From Hydractinia symbiolongicarpus (lineage: Eukaryota; Cnidaria; Hydrozoa; Anthoathecata; Hydractiniidae), in assembly GCF_029227915.1 (NCBI RefSeq), contig NC_079876.1:30229828-30293827 (forward strand): DNA of 64,000 nucleotides. The letters are read 5' to 3'. The notes beneath the pieces are model-generated. The model saw only the letters and a program-made list of their open reading frames with translations. It was not told where the DNA came from and did not search any database. Below, in pieces: positions 34,487 to 58,377 of this stretch. The position numbers were made by a program, and so were the translations under genes. Position 1 is the first letter of the stretch. Every line of letters begins with the position of its first letter.

Positions 34487-37400
34487 CTATTTAAGTTTTC
34501 TCTCTTTGCTTTCATGACAAACATATAAATTACATAATTTATTGTCATCATTACAAATAATTTGCATATAATTAAAATAAATTAAAAACAGTAGAAAATG
34601 GACGCACGAATTAACTGCAAACAATAATGGAAATATATCAGGGAGACGTTCTGGAGGTTTCACGGTAGCGTGTAAAATGTGCACAGAAATATTGACGAAC
34701 AACGAAAAACCAATCTAAAATATACAACCAACACTATTAGAAAGGTGTATTACTGAAAATACTGCAACACAAACATGAAACAAACATCTCTCGCATCTTT
34801 AGTCGGACAAGAATAAGAAATAAACTTACACATAATTTCAGCCATTTTGAATGTGACTTTAGATCAACTATAAACATTGAAGCGACCAGAAAGATGGCGA
34901 GCAACGCAAAATATGACACAGCTTGTCCATCACGAAACAACAGTGGATACATACTGAAAAATATATTAAACTTTAAATTCACCACAGCCTGAAATATTCA
35001 GGGTGTAAAAAACGATAGAGAACAGTAGTGTGAATAGACTATCGAGTAAATGCGAGTAAGGGGAGTTGATTTTTGCGTAAATTGATTTTCGCAAATTTTG
35101 CGATAATTAAATCCCGCGAAATTTTTATTCCTGTTTAAAAAACTACATATAATAATACGTGAATTTGAACTTTAGCAGTATTTTTTGTGTCCTACAAAGC
35201 CCTTAAAAAACGATACAAATTGAAAAACATAACATCAAATTCTTATTGCGAAAAAATTAATTCTAGGCTAATATTAGGACTTGCAAACTTCGTGGAAATT
35301 AATTCTCGCAAAAATAAAGTCCCTTAAAGTAATTCCATAAACAAATTCTTGGAAACTAGCCGTTAACCCGTGGAAAAATCCACGGGGTCGCCCTTCCTTT
35401 ATCGCATTACGTGTTTCTGTAACACGACGTTTTTCTCGCGGAGAGAGACAAAATACGGCTATTATTAAAGAGACTAGTCGTTATCCCGTGGAAAATTCCA
35501 CGGGCTCGCCCGTCCTTTTTAAACCGTACTGCGTGTGTCTCGCTACTTGCGCACCTAAGCTACCATTTTGCGTGACAAACGGACAGACGTATACGGGTAT
35601 TATAATATAGATAATCGTTAGCCCATGAGAAAAATCCACGGGTTCGCCCGTCCTTTTTATACCGCATTGCGTGCGTCTCGCTACCTGCGCAGTTAAGCTA
35701 CCATTTTGCGTGACAAACAGACGGACGAACGGACGGACGGACGGACAGACGTATGCGGGTAATATAATGTAGAGAACGTTAAATAATTATAAATACAGAT
35801 GAAAATCAAAAAATAATAGTACATTTCTCTGTTAAAAAAGAACACAACATACGATCAGTTTACCTGACAGTTGATACTGCAAGAAACCAAACACTTGCAA
35901 CAGGAGTATAAGGAAAAACCAAACAAACCGGTCTAAAAAACACAAACACGACTTTCAATACAAACGTGCATAAAACTATGATAAAAAATCAGAAATATTT
36001 TTTACTAGCGCCAATAATAACATATTTTTACAAGCTAACAAAATTAGACTAAAAAATCATCATTTATTTTATTAGTATACTTACAAAGCTACAATGAGTA
36101 TCGACTTTTCATGAACTTGATAAGAGAACAAAAAAAACGCCAGCGAACAGTTTACCTAAACAAAATATGAAAATCTAAACAGGCCTCAAATAAGCACTAA
36201 GGATTTTTTTGCTACAGTAGTTGTAGAAAAAACAAGAGTATAGTTCATGTCATGCAATGAACGATAAAAAGTTTGCTCTACAGCTAGTTGTTGTTATTCA
36301 TCACGTAACTAAGGAGAGATGTTAAAATTTTACAAGTCTATATTTTCCATAGCTATGTTTCTTTATCGTACATTCATCGAGAAATACGGTGTGCATAGAA
36401 AGTAGGTATTTATGGGCCATCTTAAACTAAAAATTTAATTTTTTAAGATTCAAGTATCACTTACCAGTGCGAAGAGAAACTTCTTCTTCGAAGCACACAC
36501 AAACAGGTTAATACCAGAAGGTAAACAAACCAGTAAGGTTGTGGTAATGCTGAAAGAGAAAGGATTAATTGCATGACTGTATTGTTGAAAAAGATTTTTC
36601 TTAGAAAAGAAGACTTTCACAAGAAGGAAGTTTTCAGTAGGAAAGATGCACTTGGATGAAACAGTATCGTGTTTAGCAATCCACTGTTCTCAAAACAATG
36701 TTAGCTGTAAGTACAAATATCTTATTAGTGGAATCCAAACTTACCATAACCACACAATGTGTTCCTGTTTCAGAATGTGCTTAATCTTGATAACAGCGGA
36801 CAATGCACACCAAAAATTTGCTACTTTATCCTAAAAGGAATTACCACGATCATCTTTGCTTTATCATGGTAGATTTTTCACTGTTATAAAATTTTCGGTG
36901 AATATTTCTAAACACAGTAATTTTGTGACAGAAACTCTGTCACAAAATTACTTGTTTTAGCCAAGTGAGAAACAAAAGTTCCAGGAGTTTGCAGCAATCA
37001 ACTTTCCAAGATTAATTATTGTGCTTCACGCTAATAATTTGGCTATACAGCTATGTTGTAGACACATTATGTTTGTATTGTGATTAGTTGTTAATTCCAC
37101 AATGGTACTTGTAATGACAATAAAGTCTATTTTATTAAATTCTTAGAAATGGTTTACTTTCGGTGGCATCGCCTTATAATCTAATGCACGACTTTTTGCC
37201 AACATACAATGTTTTATATTTTACATCACACTCTACGTTCATTTTGGAAATAACATAGAAGCTACAAATTTTCCATATAATTTTGTCCAACATTGTGGAT
37301 TACCACAAATGCTCATAAACTCACGAGCCACAAGCCGTGTATTTGTTTCTTGGAAGCTTATTTCCTTTGCCTAACTTGATTATCATGGCACACAAATACG

Positions 37401-40400
37401 AAATACTGGCGATCTTAAGGTTTTATTAATAATAGGATGTTGTAAGTTTGAGAAAAAGTTGAAAAACATACCTCATATAAACCACGATTTAATGGGAAGA
37501 GTCTGCGTAACACTTGCAATGCTGACTCAGCACTTCTTAAAAATGGTAACCAGCTAAATATAAGATGAACAGCTAGCATATATAGTATAAACAGCTAGCA
37601 TATATAAGATAAACAGCTAGCATATATAGTACGAACAGCCAGCATATATAGGATGAACAGCTAGCATATATAAAATAAACAGCTAGCATATATAAGATAA
37701 ACAGCTAGCATATATAAGATAAACAGCTAGCATATATAGTATGAACAGCTAGCATATATAGGATGAACAGCTAGCATATATAGGATGAACAGCTAGCATA
37801 TATAAGATAAACAGCTAGCATATATAAGATGAACAGCTAGCATACATAAGATGAACAGCTAGCATATATAGTACGAACAGCTAGCATATATAATACGAAC
37901 AGCTAGCATATATAGGATGAACAGCTAGCATATATAGGATGAACAGCTAGCATATATAAGATGAACAGCTAGCATATATAAGATGAACAGCTAGCATATA
38001 TAAGATGAACAGCTAGCATATATAAGATGAACAGCTAGCATATATAAGATGAACAGCTAGCATATATAAGATAAACAGCTAGCATATATAAGATGAACAG
38101 CTAGCATATATAGGATGAACAGCTAGCATATATAAGATGAACAGCCAGCATATATAGGATGAACAGCTAGCATATATAAGATAAACAGCTAGCATATATA
38201 AGATAAACAGCTAGCATATATAGTATGAACGGCTAGCATATATAGGATGAACAGCTAGCATATATAGGATGAACAGCTAGCATATATAGGATGAACAGCT
38301 AGCATATATAAGATGAGCAGGTAGCATATATATTATGAACAGCTAGCATATATAGTACGAACAGCTAGCATACACAGGATGAACAGCTAGCATACACAGG
38401 ATGAACAGCTAGCATAACAGGATGAACAGCTAGCTTATATAGGATAAACAGCTAGCATATATAATGACATGGTGATTTAAAAATGACCAGCTAGAAAGTG
38501 GAATACTGTATTGATTTTTTAAAGTCGTATAAATATATTCTAGTATGAAACTGTGATACGCTATGTATATCTTAGGTTCTCTGTTATTACAAAAGCCTTG
38601 CACCAACTGACTCTATTGACAAAAGGTGGCTTCTCAGCTGTTTATGTTGTTAATAAAAGGATCAAATGAAACTTGAATCAATTTTATTATCATTTACACA
38701 TTTTTTACTTATAAGGTACAGAAAATCTGCAAGATAGAGATACTTTGCAAGAAATACTTGATAAGAAATTGAGACATACCACAATATAAAAGAAAATATG
38801 ACTGTTATTCCAATTGATGCCAATTTTACAAAACTTTGAAACCTAAGAATTAAAAGTTTATGTACGGTTTTTACTTGGTTAAGTGTCGGAGCACTCATTC
38901 AATTCTCCGAGTTTAGGAGAGCTGGAAAGAAACAGTATCAAAAAATATGTTGTTTGCTTTGAAAAAGATACGTCAATTTTAAATATTTTGGTCGGTTTGA
39001 GTTAATTTCGCGGGCGTAAATTACCTAATAAGGTATTAATTTTCAAGCTTAACTCACCAACACAAACTGACTATCACTTACCAACTCTTCTGATTATAGC
39101 ATACACCCAACAAATAAAAGAAGACTGGTAACGAGTGATATAATTCCATTTGCTTATAATTCAACGCAAACACAAAACATATCGAGCCAATTAGATGTGC
39201 GTTTTTTATGAAAGAGATGACAGCTAACAACATCAAGCCTAAACTAACACAATTATATCTATTCAGAAGTTAAGGTTATAAGAAAAATGCCATCCTGAAA
39301 GCAAGATTATATAACAAAATGTCATTACTTAAATTTGTAAAAATGTGTTACCATGATAGGCAGCCAAAAATTGATTTAATTATTTTTGGTTACATAGCCA
39401 AGTCTTTAATTGCAGGCCTTTTCCAAATGCTAAACAAAATCAATTTAATCATGACATTCTCCAACTTTACCATTGTCATTCAATACTGTTTTCAATTTTC
39501 TGGTAGTTTCGTGGAATAGTTGGAGGGTTTTATCATGTCAACAGAATAAATATTACTTGATTGAAAAGATACTGAAAGTGTCCATGATCGACAAGTATAA
39601 GTCCAGGATATAACAACACAAAACATGAGATGCATAACTAAAAAAAGTGAAAGCAAGTGGACTGATTAGAAGACAACTAAAACACAAACAAGTGTATAAA
39701 TAACATTTTATGGATAGTAGTAGGTGACTGAGTAGTTACAGCTACGTAATTCTGAGGGTTGTGCTAACCTATGTTTAATTGAATACATAGGTAACAGTAT
39801 CAATACATTTCTAGTCTATGTATAAAAAAATATTAAACAGTATGGATAATGGTGATTCAAGCGCCTAAGCGGTAATGTCAAGGCTATCTCAGAATGTCAT
39901 AAATGGATTTTATAGCTATCTATGGCTCCATCTTATCTTTTTTTGTTTTTTTTTTGTTCACGATAACAAAAGATCACAACATCTTACTTGATTGACTTTT
40001 GAAACTTTGTTCAACACAGTAGCAAAGTAGAATATGACAGCTGGTATGTAGATCAAAACATCAACAAACATCACTGTAATAAAAGGACAGTTTAGGGAGG
40101 AGGATTTACAAGAAGAAATAGCATTACTTTCCATGCATACAGTCTGTTCAATCAAAGTTAAAAAGCTTAAAAAATTTCATCTCAAAAGTTTAATTAGCTG
40201 TTCCAGTCCTTAAGGTCTGTAGTTCAACTCCTGAAAAACCTTTACATTTCATAAGGTTTACAGTGGAAAACATTGGATTTTGATTTTCACAGCATAAATT
40301 ATTTTTAAATTATTCAGGTTGCAAAAATTAAGTTGCATAAAGTACTTCAAGATTTACAAATGTTTAAGGATTTGTTGTAAAATTGTCAATCATTTTCTTG

Positions 40401-41385
40401 TGCCTTTTAGGGAGAAGACTCTTTATCTAGAAATTATTAAGGTGCATGTGCCCTGTCGACAAAACAATTTTTTAAAACTTTAAAAAACCTACCACTATTT
40501 CTCATAAACAGCTTGTGTTGGTAACTTTCATGACCACGAGATGACTTCAACGCAACCCAATCAGGATTAATTAGGTTTGCTCTAAAACATTTAAATATTT
40601 GGGAAAGATCTATTACTTAATGTCAATGTTATTAATAACACTAAAGCAGAAATGTAACAAACTTACATATAGCCACAGATTTTACTGTGATATGCAGTTA
40701 AAGGGGGATAGTCAAGACCCCAATACATAAGGTCATTATCTTTCGTTTGTTGATACCTAAATTGAAAAAGCAGTAAGTATCATAAGAACTAACACCAGAC
40801 GGTATGTTTATGTTAATCTAATTAACAACAGCACAAAGCAAATTACGAATGATAAGGAGGTTAACAGAGGGTTGATGAACTTCATTTGCTGTATAAAATA
40901 AAGGTTGTTCTCCATTATACAGGGAACAGAGCTGATTTGCTGAAAATTGTCTTGGGTATAGTTGCTATGGACAACAACAAAGTAACAGAGATTGAAAAAA
41001 CTGTTATAGGACGTGTATCCCTGATGCATCCAATGGGAATTTAATACTAGTAAAGCAGTATGCGCACTAAATTTTGACACTGAAAAATATAATTTTCAGA
41101 TTTAAACAATAAAAATATTTGCAACATTTTTTAGGTGACATATGTTTATCACTTGACTTAATAAAATTGATAATAAAGGTCATTTACACAAATACAAGGT
41201 ATGTATACGTACCAATCTGTGATATTTAAATGATATGTAATTTCCATCCAATGTCTCTGGGCTTCATAATCTCCAAATATTGGAGGTGTGTTGGCACCAG
41301 AATATGAATTCAATGACACGCAATAACGTACAACCAGAGAAATCAAAACGATACAACTCAATAATAATAAATAATTCTTTTCCAT
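34487..41385 (-). CDS. ALG6: ALG6 glucosyltransferase, copy 2
   Basis: The same 14-exon gene as at 8554-15454. Exons: 41385-41213, 40756-40667, 40581-40493, 40073-39988, 39637-39573, 39258-39082, 38842-38780, 37553-37472, 36830-36745, 36549-36465, 36155-36085, 35932-35864, 34953-34830, 34714-34487. All splice sites are kept and no frame is broken. The differences I could read in exons are mainly synonymous (exons 1 and 2). One is missense: a conserved-looking Cys in copy 1 (TGT, plus 10585 region, in LPSCIN) is Gly (GGT) here. If this copy is real DNA rather than an assembly duplicate, it encodes a full-length second enzyme. Confidence 0.92.
35057..35333. mobile_element. MITE, copy 2
   Basis: Duplicate of 9124-9400, in the corresponding ALG6 intron. 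Confidence 0.55.
35352..35775. repeat. CCCGTGG hairpin repeats, copy 2
   Basis: Duplicate of 9419-9842, with three tandem units. Confidence 0.6.
36916..36952. repeat. Perfect 17-bp inverted repeat, copy 2
   Basis: Duplicate of 10983-11019, same arms and AAC loop. Confidence 0.78.
37571..38460. repeat. 22-bp minisatellite in ALG6 intron 7, copy 2
   Basis: Same unit, length and variant order as 11638-12527; the flanks on both sides keep the 25933-bp offset exactly. Confidence 0.92.
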
Positions 41386-42250
41386 ATTCTGCTCTGTAAA
41401 ATATAAAAACAGTTTTTTATTTATAAGCCATGCATATATCGAGGCTATCAATAAGAAAATAACACCAGAGCAACAAGTTGCTCACCCCAGGTTACAATAA
41501 TTTACACTGGGCAAGCAATCTGCATAAATAGAATAAGTTCATACACGCCTAGTTTATTACAAAATCTTTTTATCTATTTTATCTTGTCTTTTTTATATAT
41601 TTTGGTTATTTTTTACTTAAATAATAAGAAAGATAACACTGGTTTCCATGTGATATGAATTGATATTGCTCAGCCCAACAAAATTTTTGTGGAACCGGGA
41701 GAGCCTTCGCGTGAGCAAGAGCGAATGCTCTCCCCTTATTGATACGCCTGATAAACCGTCTTGTGTGGTAAAAATAACTGCATTTAAGAATAAAACTAGA
41801 AAGTCCTGTCAAATAAATATTTTAGTTGAATAAAAAATTTAGCATTACATGAACATGAAAAGTAAAGTCAATAAAAACATAACACCCAAAATTAAATTCT
41901 TGTTGCTTTAATACTAAAGATAGTTTTCCTCTTGTATCCCCACTTCTATTTTTCACTGTAACTTAAATTTATTTAGTTAGCTGCTGACATATTTCAGGCA
42001 AACGTTTACTCCTGGCAATTTACAGTGCAATCAACAATTTGTACAAACCAAGGTGCCATCAAACCGAAGTTCAGATACAAGAGGAAGGCTGTTTGAGCAG
42101 TTTTATGTTTGTGTTGCATATAGAATTGAGAAACAAAATGCTGAATAATATGATTCATAAGAATGGGCTTGATAGTTTTTATCGCAACGACAATTAGAAA
42201 CATTTTATATTTATTAAGACTGTTGAAGATTACACACAGGAAAAAAAATT

Positions 42251-53659
<11,409 letters not shown>

Positions 53660-53889
53660 GATTTTTTTCACTAAAATGAATATTAAACTAATAATTCACA
53701 ATGACAACTGTGATGGAACAACCATCCCTTTAAGAACAACAGAAAATTTCTCCTAATAAAAATTGACAATCACAAAACATTACTGAATATAATCCTTTTC
53801 CTCGGACATATTTAAAATTTATAAAATGAAAGCAATTCCGAATATGTGCATGTTTTCTTAAACTTAAAATCAAAGTCAAGAGAAGTTAA

Positions 53890-55717
53890 TACCGTATTTT
53901 CTGGTATATAACCCGCACAACTATAACCCGCAGCTCAGCTTTGTAAGGGAGTTATAAAATAGATGCTATCAGATAGCCCGCACCTTCGTATAACCCGCAT
54001 AAAATAATAATCAATGTGTTTTACTAACCCGCACCTTTGCATAACCGGCATCATGTTAAGAAAAAAATTCAGCACATTAAACAAACAAATCATCATCATC
54101 ATCATTCTCGGCTTAACGTCCGTTTTCCATGCTAGCATGGGTTGGACGGGGTATACTAATGACCCTCTTCCAATCTGATCTAGACTGTGTTAGATCTAAA
54201 CTCAACTTCCTCTGTATCAAGTCTGTCCTTATAACCTCCTGCCAAGTCTTTCTCAGTCTGCCTCTGGGCTTTGCCCCAGGAACTATCAAGTCTCTACACT
54301 TTCTTACCCAATTATCCTCCTCAATTCTTTCCAAGTGCCCCAGCCAATCCAATCTTCTTATCTGGAGAACATCTTTAATTCTACAGACACTTAGCCTGCT
54401 TCTTAGCTCATCTGAACTCTTTCTGTCTCTCAGACTGGCATTACACATCCACCTAACCATTCTCATATCATTCCTTTCTAAATGATCAAGATCTTCCTGC
54501 TTACAACCTACCTTTTACCTCAATTGACAGGACTCTGCTAGTCAACAAAGGAAGTAACTCTCTGAACTTTTTCCAAGCATAACCTATCCTGCAAGGAACA
54601 CTTCTTCCAACACCCCCTTCACTGGCCAACATATCAAAGTAACAGAAGTTCTCAACTATCTCTAACGAGCCACTGTGGTACATCATTAAAGCTGGAAATA
54701 ATTCATTCTCTATAATCTTACCTTTGCAACGCTTGCATACAAACTGAATGTCAGCTCTTAACCTTCCACTAATACTACTAAACTTCTTATGTACCCAATG
54801 CTTGCAAGTCTGACAAAAAATTGAGTTACTACCAACCCCTTTCCTGCAAACTCCACAAGGCCACTTTCCAACAAATAAAAAAACATTCTATCAGGTTATA
54901 AACCTAAAGTAAAATCTCTGTTTTTTATGTATATTTAAGTTTTTTTGGCATAAAAATAAACAACATAATAATAATTACGGATTATCTGTAACAATGATGC
55001 ACAGAACGTTCTTTTCTAATGTTTATAGAATTTTGTTATCTATTTATATCTCAGCAATCAAGTGTGCATAATAAAATGAATGGCAGGAATGAGGAGGAGA
55101 TAGTTGCATGTGTCTTATATTTATTTTTAATATTTTCAGTGACCAGCTGTTGCTCGAAGGTAGCGAAGATAAAAAAAGAAAATTATTATCTATACTTTAA
55201 TTTTAAAATTTTTAACAGGAATTAATAATTAAGTCCTGGGCACTATAGGTTGTGCAATACGTGTCAATTAAACCTAAAATGATACCTGGCTATATTGCTC
55301 TATTACCAAAAGCAAATCATTTCAATGTGCTCAATGTGATTGCAAAGATAAAAAAAGATTAGAATTATATTCAACACAAAAGAAAAATAATCTCCAGAAT
55401 TGTGTTTCAGGGAGAGCTCGTAATATTAGCAATGGCAAGTAATAGAAAGTTAAAGAAAGCAATTTCACTGTGTAAAAAAAAATAAATCACAAAGTTGAAG
55501 TAAGATTACGTAGATATAGGATTGCGCATGCAGGTATATTAATGTACGCATTTTATCACTATTTTCTTCATTGAATGTATAAACTTTATATTTCGCAATA
55601 AATGACAGAAAATATAAAACTTATCACATAACCCGCACCACAATATAACCCACACTAACAGTGGAACTCGTAAAAATCAACTTATAACCTGCAGGTTATA
55701 TAACGGAAAATACGGTA
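53890..55717. mobile_element. TACCGTATTTTC element, copy 2, with nested LINE
   Basis: Left end TACCGTATTTTCTGGTATAT, right end (inverted) TACCGTATTTTCCGTTATAT; the ATAACCCGCACC-type repeats are kept. A 780-bp LINE fragment sits inside. Homologous to 19366-20427. Confidence 0.75.
54091..54870 (-). mobile_element. 5'-truncated LINE with RT C-terminal fragment
   Basis: Inserted into the copy-2 element. The uninterrupted site in copy 1 is AACAAACAAACAAATAAA, and ACAAAT appears on both sides here. Minus-strand reading: a Cys-rich block (CGVCRKGVG, FCQTCKHWVH, CKRCKG), then NFCYFDMLASEGG and AWKKFRELLPLL. An internal deletion with frame change lies near 54495. Then NDMRMVRWMCNASLRDR and RLDWLGHLERIEEDNWVRKC, ending at 54113, followed by a (GAT)n tail. 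These are familiar C-terminal motifs of invertebrate non-LTR reverse transcriptases. It is a dead fragment. Confidence 0.85.
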
Positions 55718-56455
55718 TGTAATTTTATATTAAAAGTAGATATTTTGATTTATATATTACTAAATTCTTAAGTAAAATGACAAGTCTAAAAGTAAAGCTT
55801 ATACAGTTTGAAACGTATAAGATAATTGTTTATTACACAAGGGATAAAAGAAGAAAAATAAAATAAAAGAAGCAGTGCAAACAATCATAATTCCCTTGAA
55901 AGTTCAATGCAAGAATCAATGTAGGAATCTCTTTAACTTGTTCTAATTTTAGGGTTTGCAGGATAACAAACATGAACTTTAACTACATATCCAGATCTAT
56001 TTTTAATGCTACATTTGTATATTATATAAATTTTATAAGGTGTTATCTTTAACATATGGTTTAATTCGTTTCTTTATTAAAATGAGACGCAATAATTGTA
56101 TCCTGGACTGAATCTTACTCTTTTATCAAATTCTAAACATTGCAGAAAAGCATCACACTAAAAAATTAAATTGTTTAATTTATCACAACCTTTTTACATG
56201 TTTCTCACTGGTAGTTATTAGTAGATTTGCATTTTTAATAACTCTGGTGGTCCCCTTAAAGTCATAAAAAATTATATATATTTGTATATATATTGCTGTG
56301 TCTAAAAAAATTAAATTTCCCAGCTGCAGAATATTAGGAGCCAGCTAAAGAACCGGGAAAACATACCCAGACTATGAGTTTCCTAGCACTTATTTAGGCC
56401 AGGCCAGCTAAAGAACCAGGATTTTAAGTTACTGTAAAAGAAACATATTTTTTTT
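55718..56455. other. Gene-free sequence homologous to 20428-21374
   Basis: Diverged counterpart of copy 1 with several small indels. It ends at the T8 tract where the hairpin element is inserted. Confidence 0.6.
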
Positions 56456-58377
56456 AATGGAGCTAAACTGCAAGTTTTGCTCATGTTAATTGTGGTGACA
56501 GAATTACAGCCCCTGACGCTCAGGGCATCTCTCATACACCTGACGCTCAGAGTATGGAAGAGAACACCATAATTAGCATGTGCCTGACGCTCAGGACATG
56601 TCGATGCATCTGACGCTCAGTGCATCTCATCTGTCTCATGCATATAACACATATCCTGACGCTCAGGTTATGCATTATATATTTGTGCATATGACGAAGC
56701 ACGAAGGAGGCACCTTCATTCCTACCCATTCCCCAAAAAATTTCCATAAATAGTATACGCATACTGAATGTGTTGTATCAACTCATTCCAACAGAAATAC
56801 ATTGTTTCTATCAATTATTCTGGAACCCAAAGCAATTAAATGGAGCTAAACTGCAAGTTTTGTTCATGTTAATTGTGGTGACAGAATTACAGTTCTTTAG
56901 TATTGTGGTTAATATACATTAGGTTTACCTTAGTCATTGAACATGTCATGTAGAGCCTGACACAGTGGGGGTGGTTTCTACCTATACACCTAATCTTAAA
57001 GATTGCCAGGGTTATCAGTCTCACTTGCCTGTAAAGGAACTGGACCCTATCCAGGTCTTGATTATTAATGGTTGCATATAAGAACCCAACATCCCACACT
57101 GCACAAGTTCTTCAGATGTACCTTACAGCTTACAGTTACCCACCCTCCCACCCTTTTATAGATTGATTTTCTTCACCTATTTCTTTTTTTTATTTTATGT
57201 CATCAACACGCCTACGAATGGTGGATGAGATACCAATTCAATCATCGTGGTGCAATGGACTCGAGTCGAAATCGAAATATGAATGTCTCCAATGCAACTA
57301 AAGACAACCACATCACAACTGTTATGTGAGCACGCAGGACAACATAACCAGACAAATTGCTTCTGCCTCAAGGTTTCCCTGACATTTCTTTTGTCTCATG
57401 TTATGTCAGGGTTTTAGTCCAGAGGTAGAAACAACAAGTCTGTAGGGAGCCTCTAATTTAATTGGTGGGTGTGTTGGGCCTCCTTCGTCAGCCGTTTAGG
57501 CAAGTAATGTGTTGATAAAGACATTGTAGAATAAGAACACAAGTAATTAGCATGTTCCTGACGCTCAGGACATGTCAATGCGACTGACGCTCAGGGCATC
57601 TCTAGTGTAGTCATCATGTGAATAAGAAACATGCGCCTGACGCTCAGGGCATGATGAACCCCCTGACGCTCAGGGCATCTCTCATACACCTGACGCTCAG
57701 GGTATGAATAAAAACAGCAGTAATTAGCATGTGCCTGGCGCTCAGGACATGTCGATGCACCTGACGCTCAGGGTATCTCTAGTGTAGTCATCATGTGAAT
57801 AAGAAACATGCGCCTGACGCTCAGGGCATGATGAAGCCCCTGACGCTCAGGGCATCTCTCATACACCTGACGCTCAGGGTATGAATAAAAACACCAGTAA
57901 TTAGCATGTGCCTGACGCTCAGGACATGTCGATGCACCTGACGCTCAGGGCATCTCTACTGTAGTCATTATGTGTATAGTAAACATGCGCCTTACGCTCA
58001 GGGCATGTTGAAGCCCCTGACGCTCAGGGCATCTCTCATACACCTGACGCTCAGGGTATGGAAGAGAACACCATAATTAGCATGTGCCTGATGCTCAGGA
58101 CATGTCGATGCATCTGACGCTCAGTGCATCTCATCTCTCTCATGCAGCTGACGCTCAGTGCATGAAAACGCCTATAACACATATCCTGACGCTCAGGTTA
58201 TGCATTATATATTTGTGCATATGACGAAGCACAAAGGAGGCACCTTCATTCCTACCCATTCCCCAAAAAATTTCCATAAATAGTCTACGCATACTGAATG
58301 TGTTGTATCAACTCATTCCAACAAAAATACATTGTTTCTATCAATTTGTGTTATTATTCTGGAACCCAAAGCAATTA
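56456..58377. mobile_element. Element built of 24 covarying CTGACGCTCAG hairpins
   Basis: Absent from copy 1, whose site reads T8-ATTAGG. It has two tandem parts, 56456-56838 (383 bp) and 56839-58377 (1539 bp). Both start AATGGAGCTAAACTGCAAG and end GGAACCCAAAGCAATTA. No inverted ends or clear target duplication. The first part has 5 and the second 19 copies of the core CCTGA-CGC-TCAGG, each flanked by arms that pair with each other: CATAC/GTATG, CATGC/GCATG, CATGT/ACATG, GATGC/GCATC, GATGCA/TGCATC. In the second part five hairpins in fixed order recur with a period of about 177 bp (AATTAGCATG at 57545, 57722, 57899, 58075). Between 56892 and 57535 is unique sequence without a clear gene. Confidence 0.88.

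Noticed and set aside
56887-57099. 70-residue minus-strand ORF in the unique part of the hairpin element
   Set aside because: No motif recognised; too short to call a gene without copies for comparison.
57540-58210. CRISPR-like array (repeated CTGACGCTCAG)
   Set aside because: Intervals are short, partly repeated and pair across the core; higher-order period 177 bp. Not unique spacers, and not a prokaryote.
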